In this document: one piece after another, positions 26,504 to 35,514 of the stretch
Position numbering within the stretch: the stretch's first letter is position 1
How the letters are laid out: every line of letters starts with the position of its first letter
Source of the DNA: Streptomyces liliiviolaceus
GTDB taxonomy: Bacteria; Actinomycetota; Actinomycetes; Streptomycetales; Streptomycetaceae
Reading direction: 5' to 3'
Length of the DNA: 64,000 bases
Assembly: GCF_018070025.1 (NCBI RefSeq)
Contig: NZ_JAGPYQ010000002.1
Coordinates: 2,170,001 to 2,234,000, forward strand
The notes under the pieces: generated by a model
The model's database searches: none
Told to the model about the DNA's origin: nothing
The model's input: only the letters and a program-made list of their open reading frames with translations
Position numbers and translations under genes: made by a program

Positions 26504-27856
26504 TTGTCCTCCCAGCCCGAGGGGGTCCATTTGTCCAGCGGTTCCAGTGGTTCCAGCGCTTTCCATCGGTCCGGTTCCAGCGCTTTTCGTCCGTCCGGTA
26601 CCAGCGCTTCCCGTTCGTCCCGGCGCCGGGTGATCGCGGGCGCCGCCGCATTCGCCGCCGCCGTCGCGCTCACCGCGTGCGGCGCCAAGACCGACGCCGC
26701 GGGCGGCTCGTCCGACCGGGCCGCGAAGGCCGACACGAGCGGCGACACCGTCAAGGTCGGCCTGCTCAACTCGCTCTCCGGCACCATGGCGATCAGCGAG
26801 GTGACCGTACGCGACTCCCTGAAGCTGGCGATCGAGGAGATCAACGCCTCCGGCGGAGTCCTCGGCAAGAAGATCGAACCGGTCAGCGAGGACGGCGCCT
26901 CCGACTGGCCGACCTTCGCCGAGAAGGCGGCCAAGCTCATCAAGGAGGACCGGGTCGCGGCCACCTTCGGCTGCTGGACCTCCGCGAGCCGCAAAGCGGT
27001 GAAACCCGTCTTCGAGAAGAACAAGTCCCTGCTGTTCTATCCCGTGCAGTACGAGGGCCTTGAGGAGTCCCCGTACATCTTCTACACGGGGGCGACCACC
27101 AATCAGCAGATCGTTCCGGCGCTCGACTATCTCAAGAGCCGGGGCGAGAAGAGCATTTATCTCGTCGGCAGCGACTATGTCTTCCCGCGCACCGCCAACA
27201 AGATCATCAAGGCGTACGCGAAGGCCAACGGCATGAAGGTGCTCGGCGAGGACTACGCGCCGCTGGGCTCCACGGAGTTCAGCACGATCGCCAACAAGGT
27301 GAAGGCGTCCAAGGCCGACGCGGTCTTCAACACCCTCAACGGCGACTCGAACGTGGCCTTCTTCAAGGAGTACAAGTCGGCGGGTCTCACCGCCAGGAGC
27401 ATGCCGGTCGTCTCGGTGTCGATCGCCGAGGAGGAGGTGAAGTCGATCGGACCGCAGTACCTGGCGGGCCAGTTGACGGCCTGGAACTACTACCAGACGA
27501 CGTCCGGCGCGGCGAACACCGCGTTCGTGAAGGCGTACAAGGCCAAGTACGGCCAGGACAAGCCGACCAGTGACCCGATGGAGGCCGCGTACACCTCGGT
27601 CCATCTGTGGAAGGCCATGGTCGAGAAGGCGAAGTCCTTCGATCCGGAGAAGGTCAAGGCGGCCTCGGACGGCATCACCTTCGACGCCCCCGAGGGCACG
27701 GTCACCGTGGACGGCGCGAGCCAGCACATCCACAAGACCGCCCGGATCGGGAAGATCGGCACCGACGGGCTCATCGAGCAGGTGTGGGACTCCGGCAAGC
27801 CGATCGAGCCCGACCCGTTCCTCAAGGGCTACGACTGGGCCTCCGGCCTCTCCTGA
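26504..27856 (+). CDS. urtA: Urea ABC transporter substrate-binding lipoprotein UrtA
   Basis: 450 aa. The unusually long N-region is Ser-rich with repeats ([18 protein letters not shown]). It is followed by a twin-arginine-like SRRRVIAG, a hydrophobic core and lipobox LTAC with Cys59, so it is a lipoprotein, possibly Tat-exported. The Peripla_BP_5 domain is typical of UrtA ([40 protein letters not shown]). TTG start at 26504 directly after GGAGGAGG; a TTG at 26531 with GAGGGGG 5 nt upstream is equally possible and would shorten the N-region. First gene of urtABCDE. Confidence 0.9.
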   Translation: MSSQPEGVHLSSGSSGSSAFHRSGSSAFRPSGTSASRSSRRRVIAGAAAFAAAVALTACGAKTDAAGGSSDRAAKADTSGDTVKVGLLNSLSGTMAISEVTVRDSLKLAIEEINASGGVLGKKIEPVSEDGASDWPTFAEKAAKLIKEDRVAATFGCWTSASRKAVKPVFEKNKSLLFYPVQYEGLEESPYIFYTGATTNQQIVPALDYLKSRGEKSIYLVGSDYVFPRTANKIIKAYAKANGMKVLGEDYAPLGSTEFSTIANKVKASKADAVFNTLNGDSNVAFFKEYKSAGLTARSMPVVSVSIAEEEVKSIGPQYLAGQLTAWNYYQTTSGAANTAFVKAYKAKYGQDKPTSDPMEAAYTSVHLWKAMVEKAKSFDPEKVKAASDGITFDAPEGTVTVDGASQHIHKTARIGKIGTDGLIEQVWDSGKPIEPDPFLKGYDWASGLS

Positions 27857-27917
27857 CCGACCGCGCGTGGGGGCCTTCCCGCGAGGCCCCCGCGTCCTGC
27901 CTCCTCGGAGCCGCCGT

Positions 27918-28814
27918 ATGACCGTGATCCTCGGTCAGACCTTCACCGGCATCAGCATCGGTGCCGTCCTGCTGCTCATCGCGCTCGGACTCTCGCTCAC
28001 CTTCGGCCAGATGAACGTCATCAACATGGCCCACGGCGAGTTCATCATGGCCGGCGCCTACACCACGTACGTCCTCCAGAAGTCCATCTCCGGCGCCGGC
28101 CTGTCCCTCCTCGTGGCGCTGCCCGTCGCCTTCCTGGTGGCGGGCGCGCTCGGCGCGCTGCTGGAGTGGGTGCTCATCCGGCGTCTGTATCTGCGCCCGC
28201 TCGACACGCTGCTCGTCACCTGGGGTGTGTCGCTGATGCTCCAGCAGCTCGCCCGCGACATCTTCGGCGCGCCCAACGTGCAGACCCGCGCGCCCGACTG
28301 GCTCACCGGGAACATCACCGTCCTCGGCGGCGACGACCCGCTGACCTTCGCCAACAGCCGGCTGTTCATCCTCGCCCTCGCGGTGGCGGCCGTCGTCGCG
28401 CTGTCGCTCACACTGCGGCTGACCTCGCTCGGCCGCCGGATCCGCGGGGTCGTGCAGAACAGGGACCTGGCCGAGGTGTCGGGCATCTCCACCTCGCGGG
28501 TGGACCGGACCGCGTTCTTCCTCGGCTCCGGGCTCGCCGGGGTCGCGGGTGTCGCGCTGACGCTGGTCGGCCCGATCGGACCCACGATGGGCACCAACAT
28601 CATCATCGACGCGTTCCTGGTGATCGTGGTCGGCGGCATCGGACAGCTCAAGGGCACGGTGATCGTCGCGTTCGCCCTCGGAGTCATGCAGTCCGTCCTG
28701 GAGTACTCCACCACCGTCAGCGTGGCGAAGGTGCTCGTCCTCGTGGCCATCGTCGCCTTCCTCCAGTGGCGGCCCCAGGGGCTGTACACCCTGCGTACGA
28801 GGAGTCTCGTATGA
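27918..28814 (+). CDS. urtB: Urea ABC transporter permease UrtB
   Basis: 298 aa LivH-type permease with about eight helices. GQTFTGISIGAVLLLIALGL and the conserved FGQMNVINMAHGEFIMAGAY are typical of UrtB. The coupling-helix region near GRRIRGVVQNRDLAEVSGI carries the Asn of urea/amide-type permeases. ATG with CGGAG upstream; the stop overlaps urtC by 4 nt. Confidence 0.92.
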   Translation: MTVILGQTFTGISIGAVLLLIALGLSLTFGQMNVINMAHGEFIMAGAYTTYVLQKSISGAGLSLLVALPVAFLVAGALGALLEWVLIRRLYLRPLDTLLVTWGVSLMLQQLARDIFGAPNVQTRAPDWLTGNITVLGGDDPLTFANSRLFILALAVAAVVALSLTLRLTSLGRRIRGVVQNRDLAEVSGISTSRVDRTAFFLGSGLAGVAGVALTLVGPIGPTMGTNIIIDAFLVIVVGGIGQLKGTVIVAFALGVMQSVLEYSTTVSVAKVLVLVAIVAFLQWRPQGLYTLRTRSLV

Positions 28815-30007
28815 CCCTGTTCAAAGGCGCCCCGGCGCTCAAGGGCCCGTCGGTGTCCACCGGCCGCCCGGCCCGCGCGTGGGCCGGGTTCGCCGCCGCG
28901 GCCGTCGCCCTGTTCGCGCTCGCGCCGCTGGCGCTCTCCGACTTCCGGCTCGGGCTGCTCGCCAAGTACCTGTGCACCGCGATGGTCGCCGTCGGCATCT
29001 GTCTGGCCTGGGGCCGCGGCGGCCTGCTCACGCTCGGCCAGGGCGTGTTCTTCGGGCTCGGCGGCTACGCCATGGCGATGCATCTGAAGATCGCGGACGC
29101 GGGCCCCGGCAACCTCCCCGACTTCATGCAGCTGTACGGCACCGCCACCGAACTCCCCTGGTGGTGGCGGCCGTTCGGGAACCCGCTGTTCGCCCTCGCG
29201 GCCACCGTGCTGCTGCCCATGGCCGTCGCCGCGATCCTCGGTTCGTTCATCTTCCGCCGCCGGGTCAAGGGCGCGTACTTCGCGATCCTGAGCCAGGCGC
29301 TCGCGGCGGCCTTCGCGATCTGGCTGATCGGCCAGCAGGCGACGACCGGCGGCACCAACGGACTCACCGACATCCAGGGCTTCTTCGGCTACGACCTCGA
29401 CGACCCGGTCAACCAGCGGATGGTGTACTTCGTCATCGCCGCCGTCCTGCTGCTCCTGATCGCCCTGGTCCGGCAGCTGATCCACAGCCGCTACGGCGAA
29501 CTCCTCGTCGCCGTGCGGGACTCGGAGGAGCGGGTGCGCTTCCTCGGGTACGACCCGGCGAACGTGAAGCTCGTCGCGTACGTCGTCGCGGCCGGCACCG
29601 CCGGGCTCGCGGGGGCACTGTTCGTGCCCGCGGTCGGCATCATCTCCCCCGCGATGATCGGCATCGTGCCGTCGATCGAGTTCGTCATCGGCGCCGCGGT
29701 CGGCGGCCGGGCGAGCCTCGCCGGGGCGGTGCTGGGCGCGATCGGGGTGGCGTGGGCGAAGACGGCCCTGTCGGAGGAGTTCCCGGCGGCCTGGACGTAC
29801 TTCCAGGGGCTGTTGTTCATCGTGGCCCTGGCGTTCCTGCCGGGCGGTCTCGTCTCCCTGGCCCAGATCGTACGGCGGCGCAGAGCCTCGCACACGAGCG
29901 GGGACGCCGAGGGAGACGGCGATGCGGACCCGGACACGAACGCGGAGACGGATGGGGGCGCCGGCAGGGAGAAGTCGTCCGCCCTTCCGCTGGGAGGAGC
30001 GGTATGA
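28811..30007 (+). CDS. urtC: Urea ABC transporter permease UrtC
   Basis: 398 aa LivM-type permease, about ten helices, with conserved LCTAMVAVGICLAWGRGGLL, TLGQGVFFGLGGYAMAMHLK and the coupling segment VAVRDSEERVRFLGYDPANV. The C-terminal about 40 residues are a charged, disordered tail. The start overlaps the urtB stop and the stop overlaps the urtD start, each by 4 nt. Confidence 0.92.
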   Translation: MTLFKGAPALKGPSVSTGRPARAWAGFAAAAVALFALAPLALSDFRLGLLAKYLCTAMVAVGICLAWGRGGLLTLGQGVFFGLGGYAMAMHLKIADAGPGNLPDFMQLYGTATELPWWWRPFGNPLFALAATVLLPMAVAAILGSFIFRRRVKGAYFAILSQALAAAFAIWLIGQQATTGGTNGLTDIQGFFGYDLDDPVNQRMVYFVIAAVLLLLIALVRQLIHSRYGELLVAVRDSEERVRFLGYDPANVKLVAYVVAAGTAGLAGALFVPAVGIISPAMIGIVPSIEFVIGAAVGGRASLAGAVLGAIGVAWAKTALSEEFPAAWTYFQGLLFIVALAFLPGGLVSLAQIVRRRRASHTSGDAEGDGDADPDTNAETDGGAGREKSSALPLGGAV

Positions 30008-30786
30008 GTGAGCTCTCGGGGCTGGAGATACGCGGACTGCGGGTGTCCTTCGACGGGTTCACCGCGGTCGACGGGGTGGATCTCGACGTGACGCCGGGCG
30101 ACCTCCGCTTTCTGATCGGGCCGAACGGCGCGGGCAAGACCACGCTCGTCGACGCCGTCACCGGACTCGTGAAGGCACAGGGCTCGGTCCTCTTCGGGGG
30201 CGCGGAACTGCTCGGCCGGAGCGTGCACCGGATCGCCCGGTCGGGCATCGGCCGGACCTTCCAGACCGCCACCGTCTTCGAGGAGCTGACGGTCCTGCAG
30301 AACCTGGACATCGCGGCCGGCGCCGGGCGCGGCATGTTGACGATGCTGCGGCGCCGCAAGGGCGTGCCGGAGCCCGTCGCCCGCGCGCTGGAGACGGTCG
30401 GGCTCACCGACCAGGCCGACAGCCTCGCCGGCACGCTCGCGCACGGCCAGAAGCAGTGGCTGGAGATCGGCATGCTGCTCGTGCAGGACGTGCGGCTGCT
30501 GCTGCTCGACGAGCCGGTCGCCGGGATGAGCCACGACGAACGGGAGGCCACGGGCGAGCTGTTGGAGCACATCAGCGAGGAGCGGACCGTGGTCGTCATC
30601 GAGCACGACATGGACTTCATGCGGTCCTTCGCGCGCAGCGTCAGCGTGCTGCACGCGGGACGGGTGCTCAGCGAGGGGACCGTGGCCGAGGTCCAGGCCG
30701 ACCCCAGGGTGCAGGAGGTGTACCTCGGTCACGCGGCCGGCGGTGCCGTGGCGAGCGCGACCGTACCGGAGGTGGGAGGCGTATGA
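30004..30786 (+). CDS. urtD: Urea ABC transporter ATPase UrtD
   Basis: 260 aa LivG-type ATPase. Walker A GPNGAGKTT (39-47), the variant signature LAHGQKQWLEIGM characteristic of UrtD, Walker B LLLLDEPVAGM and His-switch VIEHDMDF are intact. It pairs with UrtE to drive urea import. 4-nt overlap on both sides. Confidence 0.93.
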   Translation: MSELSGLEIRGLRVSFDGFTAVDGVDLDVTPGDLRFLIGPNGAGKTTLVDAVTGLVKAQGSVLFGGAELLGRSVHRIARSGIGRTFQTATVFEELTVLQNLDIAAGAGRGMLTMLRRRKGVPEPVARALETVGLTDQADSLAGTLAHGQKQWLEIGMLLVQDVRLLLLDEPVAGMSHDEREATGELLEHISEERTVVVIEHDMDFMRSFARSVSVLHAGRVLSEGTVAEVQADPRVQEVYLGHAAGGAVASATVPEVGGV

Positions 30787-31478
30787 AGCTGGAGATCGAC
30801 GACATCCGGGTCGGCTACCACCGGAGCCTCGTCCTGCACGGAGTCTCCGTGGACGTGCCGGACGACGGCGTCGCGGCGGTGCTCGGGCACAACGGCGCGG
30901 GCAAGAGCACCCTGCTGCGGGCGGCCGTCGGACTGCTCACCCCGTCGAGCGGGGCGATCAGGCTCGACGGCGAGGACATCACCCGCCGCAGACCGCACGA
31001 GCGGGTGGCACGCGGTATGGCGTACGTGCCGCAGGGACAGCAGGCCTTCCCCCATCTCACGACGGCGGAGAACCTCCAGCTCGTCGCCGACGGCCGCGGA
31101 CGGGGCAAGGCCGCGGTCTCGGAGGCGCTGGACCTGTTCCCGGTGCTGCGCAGCCTGTCGACGCGGCGGGCGGGACTGCTCTCGGGCGGACAACGGCAGC
31201 AACTCGCCATAGCGCGTGCCCTGGTGACGGACCCTCGGATCCTGCTGCTCGACGAGCCGACAGAAGGCATCCAGCCCTCGGTCGTGGCGGAGATCGAGGA
31301 GACGGTCCTCGCCCTGGCCGCGCGCGGCGGGCTCTCCGTGCTCCTCGTCGAGCAGCACGTCGGCTTCGCGATGCGGGCGGCCCAGCGGTACTACGTCCTG
31401 GAGGCGGGGCGGGTCACGTCGTCGGGCGAGGGAGGTCAGGAGGCCGAGCGGTCGGTGCGGGAGGCGCTGAGCGTCTGA
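30783..31478 (+). CDS. urtE: Urea ABC transporter ATPase UrtE
   Basis: 231 aa LivF-type ATPase: Walker A GHNGAGKST (35-43), signature LLSGGQRQQLAIARAL, Walker B ILLLDEPTEGIQPS, switch VEQHVGF. DEPTEGIQPS is typical of UrtE. Last gene of the operon. No urease or amidase genes are present in the window, so the exact substrate (urea or a short amide) is inferred from family only. Confidence 0.93.
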   Translation: MKLEIDDIRVGYHRSLVLHGVSVDVPDDGVAAVLGHNGAGKSTLLRAAVGLLTPSSGAIRLDGEDITRRRPHERVARGMAYVPQGQQAFPHLTTAENLQLVADGRGRGKAAVSEALDLFPVLRSLSTRRAGLLSGGQRQQLAIARALVTDPRILLLDEPTEGIQPSVVAEIEETVLALAARGGLSVLLVEQHVGFAMRAAQRYYVLEAGRVTSSGEGGQEAERSVREALSV

Positions 31479-31503
31479 GTTCCTGAGTTCCTGAGTTCCT
31501 GAG
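31475..31503. repeat. 8-bp tandem repeat at the urtE 3' end
   Basis: Three exact copies of CTGAGTTC plus a partial fourth, starting inside the last codons of urtE and covering its stop. It fills part of the gap to the convergent nucleotidyltransferase. Confidence 0.65.
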
Positions 31504-31520
31504 TGTCTGAACGCAGCCGC

Positions 31521-32222
31521 TCACGGTCCGGACCGCGTGTAGTACGCGGCCCGGACCCGGCGCAGCCACGCCTCGGCGGGGGCCTCGTCGGGCTGGTCCG
31601 GCAGTGCGCTGCGGGTCTTGTCGAAGGCCGCCTCGTACCGCTGGAGCAGGGGCAGCGCGACCATCGCGTCCGCCGCCACCTGCTCGCCGAAGCGGTGGTA
31701 GTCGTCCGGGTCCTCGACGCGGATGGTGAGGGCGCCGCCGGCGTACAGCTCGAAGCCCTGGTGGCACAGGCGGCGCAGATGCCGGGCGTGCTTGGCGGTG
31801 CGCCTGCGGGTCTCCGCGCTGGCGGAGGCTGAGGCGGCCCCGCGGTCGTAGAGCCGCTTGAACTGCTGGGTGGCGTAGCCGAGATAGGCGTCGCGGACCC
31901 GTTTCGCGCTGAGCAGGGTCGTGCGGATGCCGATCAGTTCGTCGCCGAGCGGGGTGCGGACCTCGTACAACTCGTCGGGCAGCCACACCAGTTCGGTCAC
32001 GGTCGGGTTGCCGCCCAGGGCGAGCCTGCACCACTTGGCCGCTTCGTGGAGGGTGTTGTCGGGCTTGGTCGTGACGTGGGTCTCCTTCGGCCCGTGCAGG
32101 CCGTGGAAGTCCTCGGTGGGGGCGGCGAACATGCCGAGCCGGTCCACGTCGGAGCCCTCGCGGGCCAGTCCGTACGCGGTCGAACCGACGATGCCGGACA
32201 ACAGGATGTTCTGGGTGTCCAC
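31521..32222 (-). CDS. Pol-beta-fold nucleotidyltransferase (RlaP/YcgL-like)
   Basis: 233 aa. The N-terminal nucleotidyltransferase motif GSTAYGLAREGSDVDRLGMF provides the GS and DxD metal-binding residues; a helical C-terminal domain follows (FKRLYDRGAA, RHLRRLCHQGFELYAGG). The family contains RlaP, linked to RNA repair, but the substrate is unproven. The GTG at 32222 gives the usual VDTQNILLSGIVGSTAYG start and has GGGGGA upstream; a longer frame upstream is not coding-like. Confidence 0.82.
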   Translation of the reverse strand: MDTQNILLSGIVGSTAYGLAREGSDVDRLGMFAAPTEDFHGLHGPKETHVTTKPDNTLHEAAKWCRLALGGNPTVTELVWLPDELYEVRTPLGDELIGIRTTLLSAKRVRDAYLGYATQQFKRLYDRGAASASASAETRRRTAKHARHLRRLCHQGFELYAGGALTIRVEDPDDYHRFGEQVAADAMVALPLLQRYEAAFDKTRSALPDQPDEAPAEAWLRRVRAAYYTRSGP

Positions 32223-32380
32223 AGCCGTCCCCCTTCTCCCCCGCGGCCCCGCTGCCTTGTGCGAGCCGGGCGGCTCGCACAAGGTCATCACCCGGGGGAC
32301 GGTCGCGTACAGCGATTTTCCCGGGAGTACGGGGGCCGGGCGGGGGCGCCGGGGACGGATGACCGGGACGGTACCGGTGC

Positions 32381-33526
32381 TCAGCTCGCGAACGGGACCT
32401 GTGCCGAGGGAGCCGGCCGGGCGGCGAACGGATGCTGCCACAGGCCCTGTGCGGCGAGCCGGGGCAGGACGCCCTCGCCGAACCAGTACGCCTCCTCCAG
32501 GTGCGGGTAGCCGGAGAGCACGAACTCGTCGATGCCCAGGCGGTGGTACTCGCCGATGCGTTCGGCGACCTCGTCGTGGCTGCCGACCAGGGCGGTGCCC
32601 GCGCCGCCGCGCACGAGGCCGATGCCCGCCCAGAGGTTGGGGTGGATCTCCAGGCCGTCCCGGCTGCCGCCGCCGTGCAGGGCGAGCATGCGCTGCTGGC
32701 CCTCGGACTCGCTGCGGGCCAGTCCGGCCTGTACGGACTTCACGGTCTCCGGGTCGAACCCGGCGAGCAGCCGTTCCGCCTCCGCCCACGCCTGCTCGGA
32801 TGTGTCCCGGGTGATGACGTGCAGCCGGATGCCGAACCGGACGGTGCGGCCCTCCTTCTCGGCCAGCGCGCGCACCCACGCGATCTTCTCGGCGACCTGC
32901 GCGGGCGGCTCGCCCCAGGTGAGGTAGACGTCCACGTGCTTGGCGGCGACCTCACCGGCGACGGGCGAGGAGCCGCCGAAGTACACCTCGGGGACCGGGT
33001 CGGGCACACGGGCCAGTGTGGCGTCCTCGACCTTGAGGAACTCGCCGTCCAGATCGACGGTCCTGCCCTCCCACAGACCGCGGACGATCTCCAGGAACTC
33101 TCCGGTACGGCGGTAGCGGGCGTCCTTGTCGAGGAAGTCGCCGTACGCGCGCTGCTCGTGGCTCTCGCCGCCGGTGACGACGTTGAGGAGGAGGCGTCCG
33201 CCGGACTGGCGCTGGAAGGTGGACGCCATCTGCGCGGCGAGCGTCGGCGAGACGAACCCGGGCCGGAAGGCGACCAGGAACTTCAGCCGCTCGGTGTGCT
33301 GGCTGACCATCGCGGTGGTCAGCCAGGCGTCCTCGCACCATGCGCCGGTGGGCGTGAGCGCGCCGACGAAGCCGAGGTCCTCGGCCGCGCGGGCGATCTG
33401 GCTCAGATACGCGACCGTCGGCGGCCGGTCCCGGCCGGACACCGTGGCCGGGGTGCCGTGGCCGCCGCCGACGACATGGCGGCTGTCGCCGTTGGTGGGC
33501 AGGAACCAGTGGAAGGTGAGGGACAC
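32381..33526 (-). CDS. SsuD-like FMNH2-dependent alkanesulfonate monooxygenase (LLM family)
   Basis: 381 aa luciferase-like TIM barrel. The N-terminus LTFHWFLPTNGDSRHVVGGG, the segments EDLGFVGALTPTGAWCEDAW and LLLNVVTGGESHEQRAYGDF, and DKDARYRRTGEFLEI match the SsuD family, which releases sulfite from alkanesulfonates with FMNH2 supplied by a partner reductase. It is the last gene of the sfn operon, 85 nt after the sfnB-like gene. No SsuABC transporter genes are beside it. Confidence 0.88.
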   Translation of the reverse strand: MSLTFHWFLPTNGDSRHVVGGGHGTPATVSGRDRPPTVAYLSQIARAAEDLGFVGALTPTGAWCEDAWLTTAMVSQHTERLKFLVAFRPGFVSPTLAAQMASTFQRQSGGRLLLNVVTGGESHEQRAYGDFLDKDARYRRTGEFLEIVRGLWEGRTVDLDGEFLKVEDATLARVPDPVPEVYFGGSSPVAGEVAAKHVDVYLTWGEPPAQVAEKIAWVRALAEKEGRTVRFGIRLHVITRDTSEQAWAEAERLLAGFDPETVKSVQAGLARSESEGQQRMLALHGGGSRDGLEIHPNLWAGIGLVRGGAGTALVGSHDEVAERIGEYHRLGIDEFVLSGYPHLEEAYWFGEGVLPRLAAQGLWQHPFAARPAPSAQVPFAS

Positions 33527-33611
33527 GGGTGCGTTCTCCGATCGGGCGCGGGGCGGTGTGCGGGGCGGCTCTGCGGTTTCGGCTGGGCGCCTTTCGGCTG
33601 GCGCTTTCGGC

Positions 33612-34889
33612 TCAGAGGAGTCCGTGGCGTGGCGGCAGGGTGCCGTTCAGTACGTACCGGCCGATGTGCTGGATCTTCCAGCGGGCCGGATCGTGCAGGG
33701 TGTGGGTGCGTGCGTCGCGCCAGTGCCGGTGCAGATTGAGGGAGTCGAGGGCGGACCGGGTGCCGGACACCTCGAAGAGCGCGCTCGACACCTCGACGGC
33801 GGTGGCCGCCGCGTGCGCCTTGGCGGCGGCGACCGCGACGGACGCCTCGGCGGCCGACTCCTCGGTGAGGCCGGCGCGGGCCGTGTCGATCTCGCGGGCC
33901 GCCACGCCGAGCAGCGCCTCGGTGGCCCGCACCTGGACGGCCAGTTCCCCGAACCGCTGGATGAGCAGCGGGTCCTCGGCCGCGGTCTCGAAGCCGCTCT
34001 CGAACCACGGGCGGCTCTTGGTGCGGACGAAGTCCACGGCCTCCGAGAGCGCGCCCGCGGCGATCCCGGCGTCGATGGCGGCGTGCAGCAACTGGGCGAC
34101 GGCTCCGTGCAGTTGCGGCCCCTGGAAAGTGAGATGGTGCGGGAGGACCCGGTCGGCGGGGACCTGCACGGCGTCGAGGCGGACCGTACCGCTGGCGGTG
34201 GTGCGCTGGCCCATGCCGTCCCAGTCGTCGACGACCGTCAGGCCCTCGGCGTCCCTGGGCACGTAGGCGACGTGCAGGGCATCGTCCTCGGTGCGGGCGA
34301 GGACGGGGATCCAGTCGGCGAAGAGGGCGCCCGTGGAGTACTGCTTGACGCCGGTGAGGACGTACGAGCCGTCCGGCCGCCGTGCCAGCCGGGTGCGGAT
34401 GTCCTGGACGTGCTTCGTGCCGGCCTCCGACTGGGCGTTGCCGAGGCGGCGCCCGGCCAGCACCTCGCCGAAGAAGAACGCGCGCTGCTGCGCGGTCCCC
34501 TGGCGGCGGATCACGTTGACGTAGACGAAGTGGCTCTGCGGGATCTGGGCGAGGCTGGCGTCGGCGGAGGCGAGGAGGCGGAAGATCTCGGCGAGCGTCT
34601 GCTGGGTCACGTCGGCGCCGCCGTGCTCGGCGGGCACGGTGACGGCGAGCAGGCCGGAGCCGGAGAGGCGGTCCAGCTCCTCGCGCGGGAGCCTGCGTCC
34701 GGCGTCCCGGTCGGAGGCCCCGGACCGGAACTCGTCGGCGAGGGCGGCGGCCACGGCCAGGGCTTCGGCGTCGTCGGCGATGACCTCGGCGGCGCCCCGT
34801 CCGGGAGCGGTCTCGGTGGCGCCCCGTTCCGGAGCCGTCTCGGTGGTGCCCCGTTCGGGAGGGGTCTCGGTGGTGGTGTCCGCTGACAT
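33612..34889 (-). CDS. sfnB: SfnB-family sulfur-acquisition acyl-CoA-dehydrogenase-like oxidoreductase
   Basis: 425 aa flavoprotein. The segments RRLPREELDRLSGSGLLAVT, QIPQSHFVYVNVIRRQGTAQ, LGNAQSEAGTKHVQDIRTRL and STGALFADWIPVLA are diagnostic of SfnB (dimethyl sulfone/sulfonate utilisation). The first 30 residues are three 10-aa repeats (ETPPERGTT, ETAPERGAT, ETAPGRGAA), absent from the family core, reflecting a recent 30-bp tandem duplication near 34800-34875. The ATG lies 2 nt after the stop of the FMN reductase gene. Confidence 0.9.
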   Translation of the reverse strand: MSADTTTETPPERGTTETAPERGATETAPGRGAAEVIADDAEALAVAAALADEFRSGASDRDAGRRLPREELDRLSGSGLLAVTVPAEHGGADVTQQTLAEIFRLLASADASLAQIPQSHFVYVNVIRRQGTAQQRAFFFGEVLAGRRLGNAQSEAGTKHVQDIRTRLARRPDGSYVLTGVKQYSTGALFADWIPVLARTEDDALHVAYVPRDAEGLTVVDDWDGMGQRTTASGTVRLDAVQVPADRVLPHHLTFQGPQLHGAVAQLLHAAIDAGIAAGALSEAVDFVRTKSRPWFESGFETAAEDPLLIQRFGELAVQVRATEALLGVAAREIDTARAGLTEESAAEASVAVAAAKAHAAATAVEVSSALFEVSGTRSALDSLNLHRHWRDARTHTLHDPARWKIQHIGRYVLNGTLPPRHGLL

Positions 34890-34891
34890 GG

Positions 34892-35446
34892 TCAGCTCGC
34901 CGCGGCCAGGACGGGCCGGCGGCCCAGCGCCTCGGAGAACTGGTCGAGGACCAGGGTCAGTGCCTCGGTGGCCGCGGGTGCCACGGTGAGGCCGCCGTCC
35001 TCGCCGACCACGATGTCCTTGTCGAGGGTGAACCAGCCCTGAACTATGTGTTGGGCACCCATGGAGCTGAGCACCGGGCGCAGCGCGTAGTCGATGGCCA
35101 GCACATGTGCCGTCGTCCCACCGGTGGCCAGGGGCAGCACGGTCTTGCCGGTGAGGGCGTACTGCGGGAGGAGGTCGAGCAGTGCCTTGAGCACCCCGGA
35201 GTAGGCGGCCTTGTAGACGGGCGTGCCGATGACGACGCCGTCGGCCCGTGCGACGAGGGCGGTGGCCTCGACGATCGCCGGATGCCGGAAGTCGGCGCCG
35301 AGCAGCGCCTCGGCGGGGATCGTACGGACGTCGAGCGGGATCACCTCGTGGCCCTGTGCGGTCAGCCGGTTGTCGAGGTGGCGCAGCAGGCGGTTGGTGC
35401 GGGAGGAGGCGGAGGGGCTGCCGGAGACGGACAGGACGGTGGCCAT
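34892..35446 (-). CDS. NAD(P)H-dependent FMN reductase (SsuE-like)
   Basis: 184 aa flavodoxin-fold reductase: phosphate-binding loop SVSGSPSASSRTNRLLRHLD, then ADGVVIGTPVYKAAYSGVLK and LPLATGGTTAHVLAIDYALR, all typical of SsuE. It should supply reduced FMN to the two monooxygenases of the operon (SfnG and SsuD-like). Second gene, 68 nt after sfnG; the stop lies 2 nt from the sfnB start. Confidence 0.9.
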   Translation of the reverse strand: MATVLSVSGSPSASSRTNRLLRHLDNRLTAQGHEVIPLDVRTIPAEALLGADFRHPAIVEATALVARADGVVIGTPVYKAAYSGVLKALLDLLPQYALTGKTVLPLATGGTTAHVLAIDYALRPVLSSMGAQHIVQGWFTLDKDIVVGEDGGLTVAPAATEALTLVLDQFSEALGRRPVLAAAS

Positions 35447-35514
35447 GGGTCCTCTTTCGGGACGGGGCGGGTGCGGGCGGCTGCCCTTCGGAGGGGCGGC
35501 GGAGGCGGACCGGC

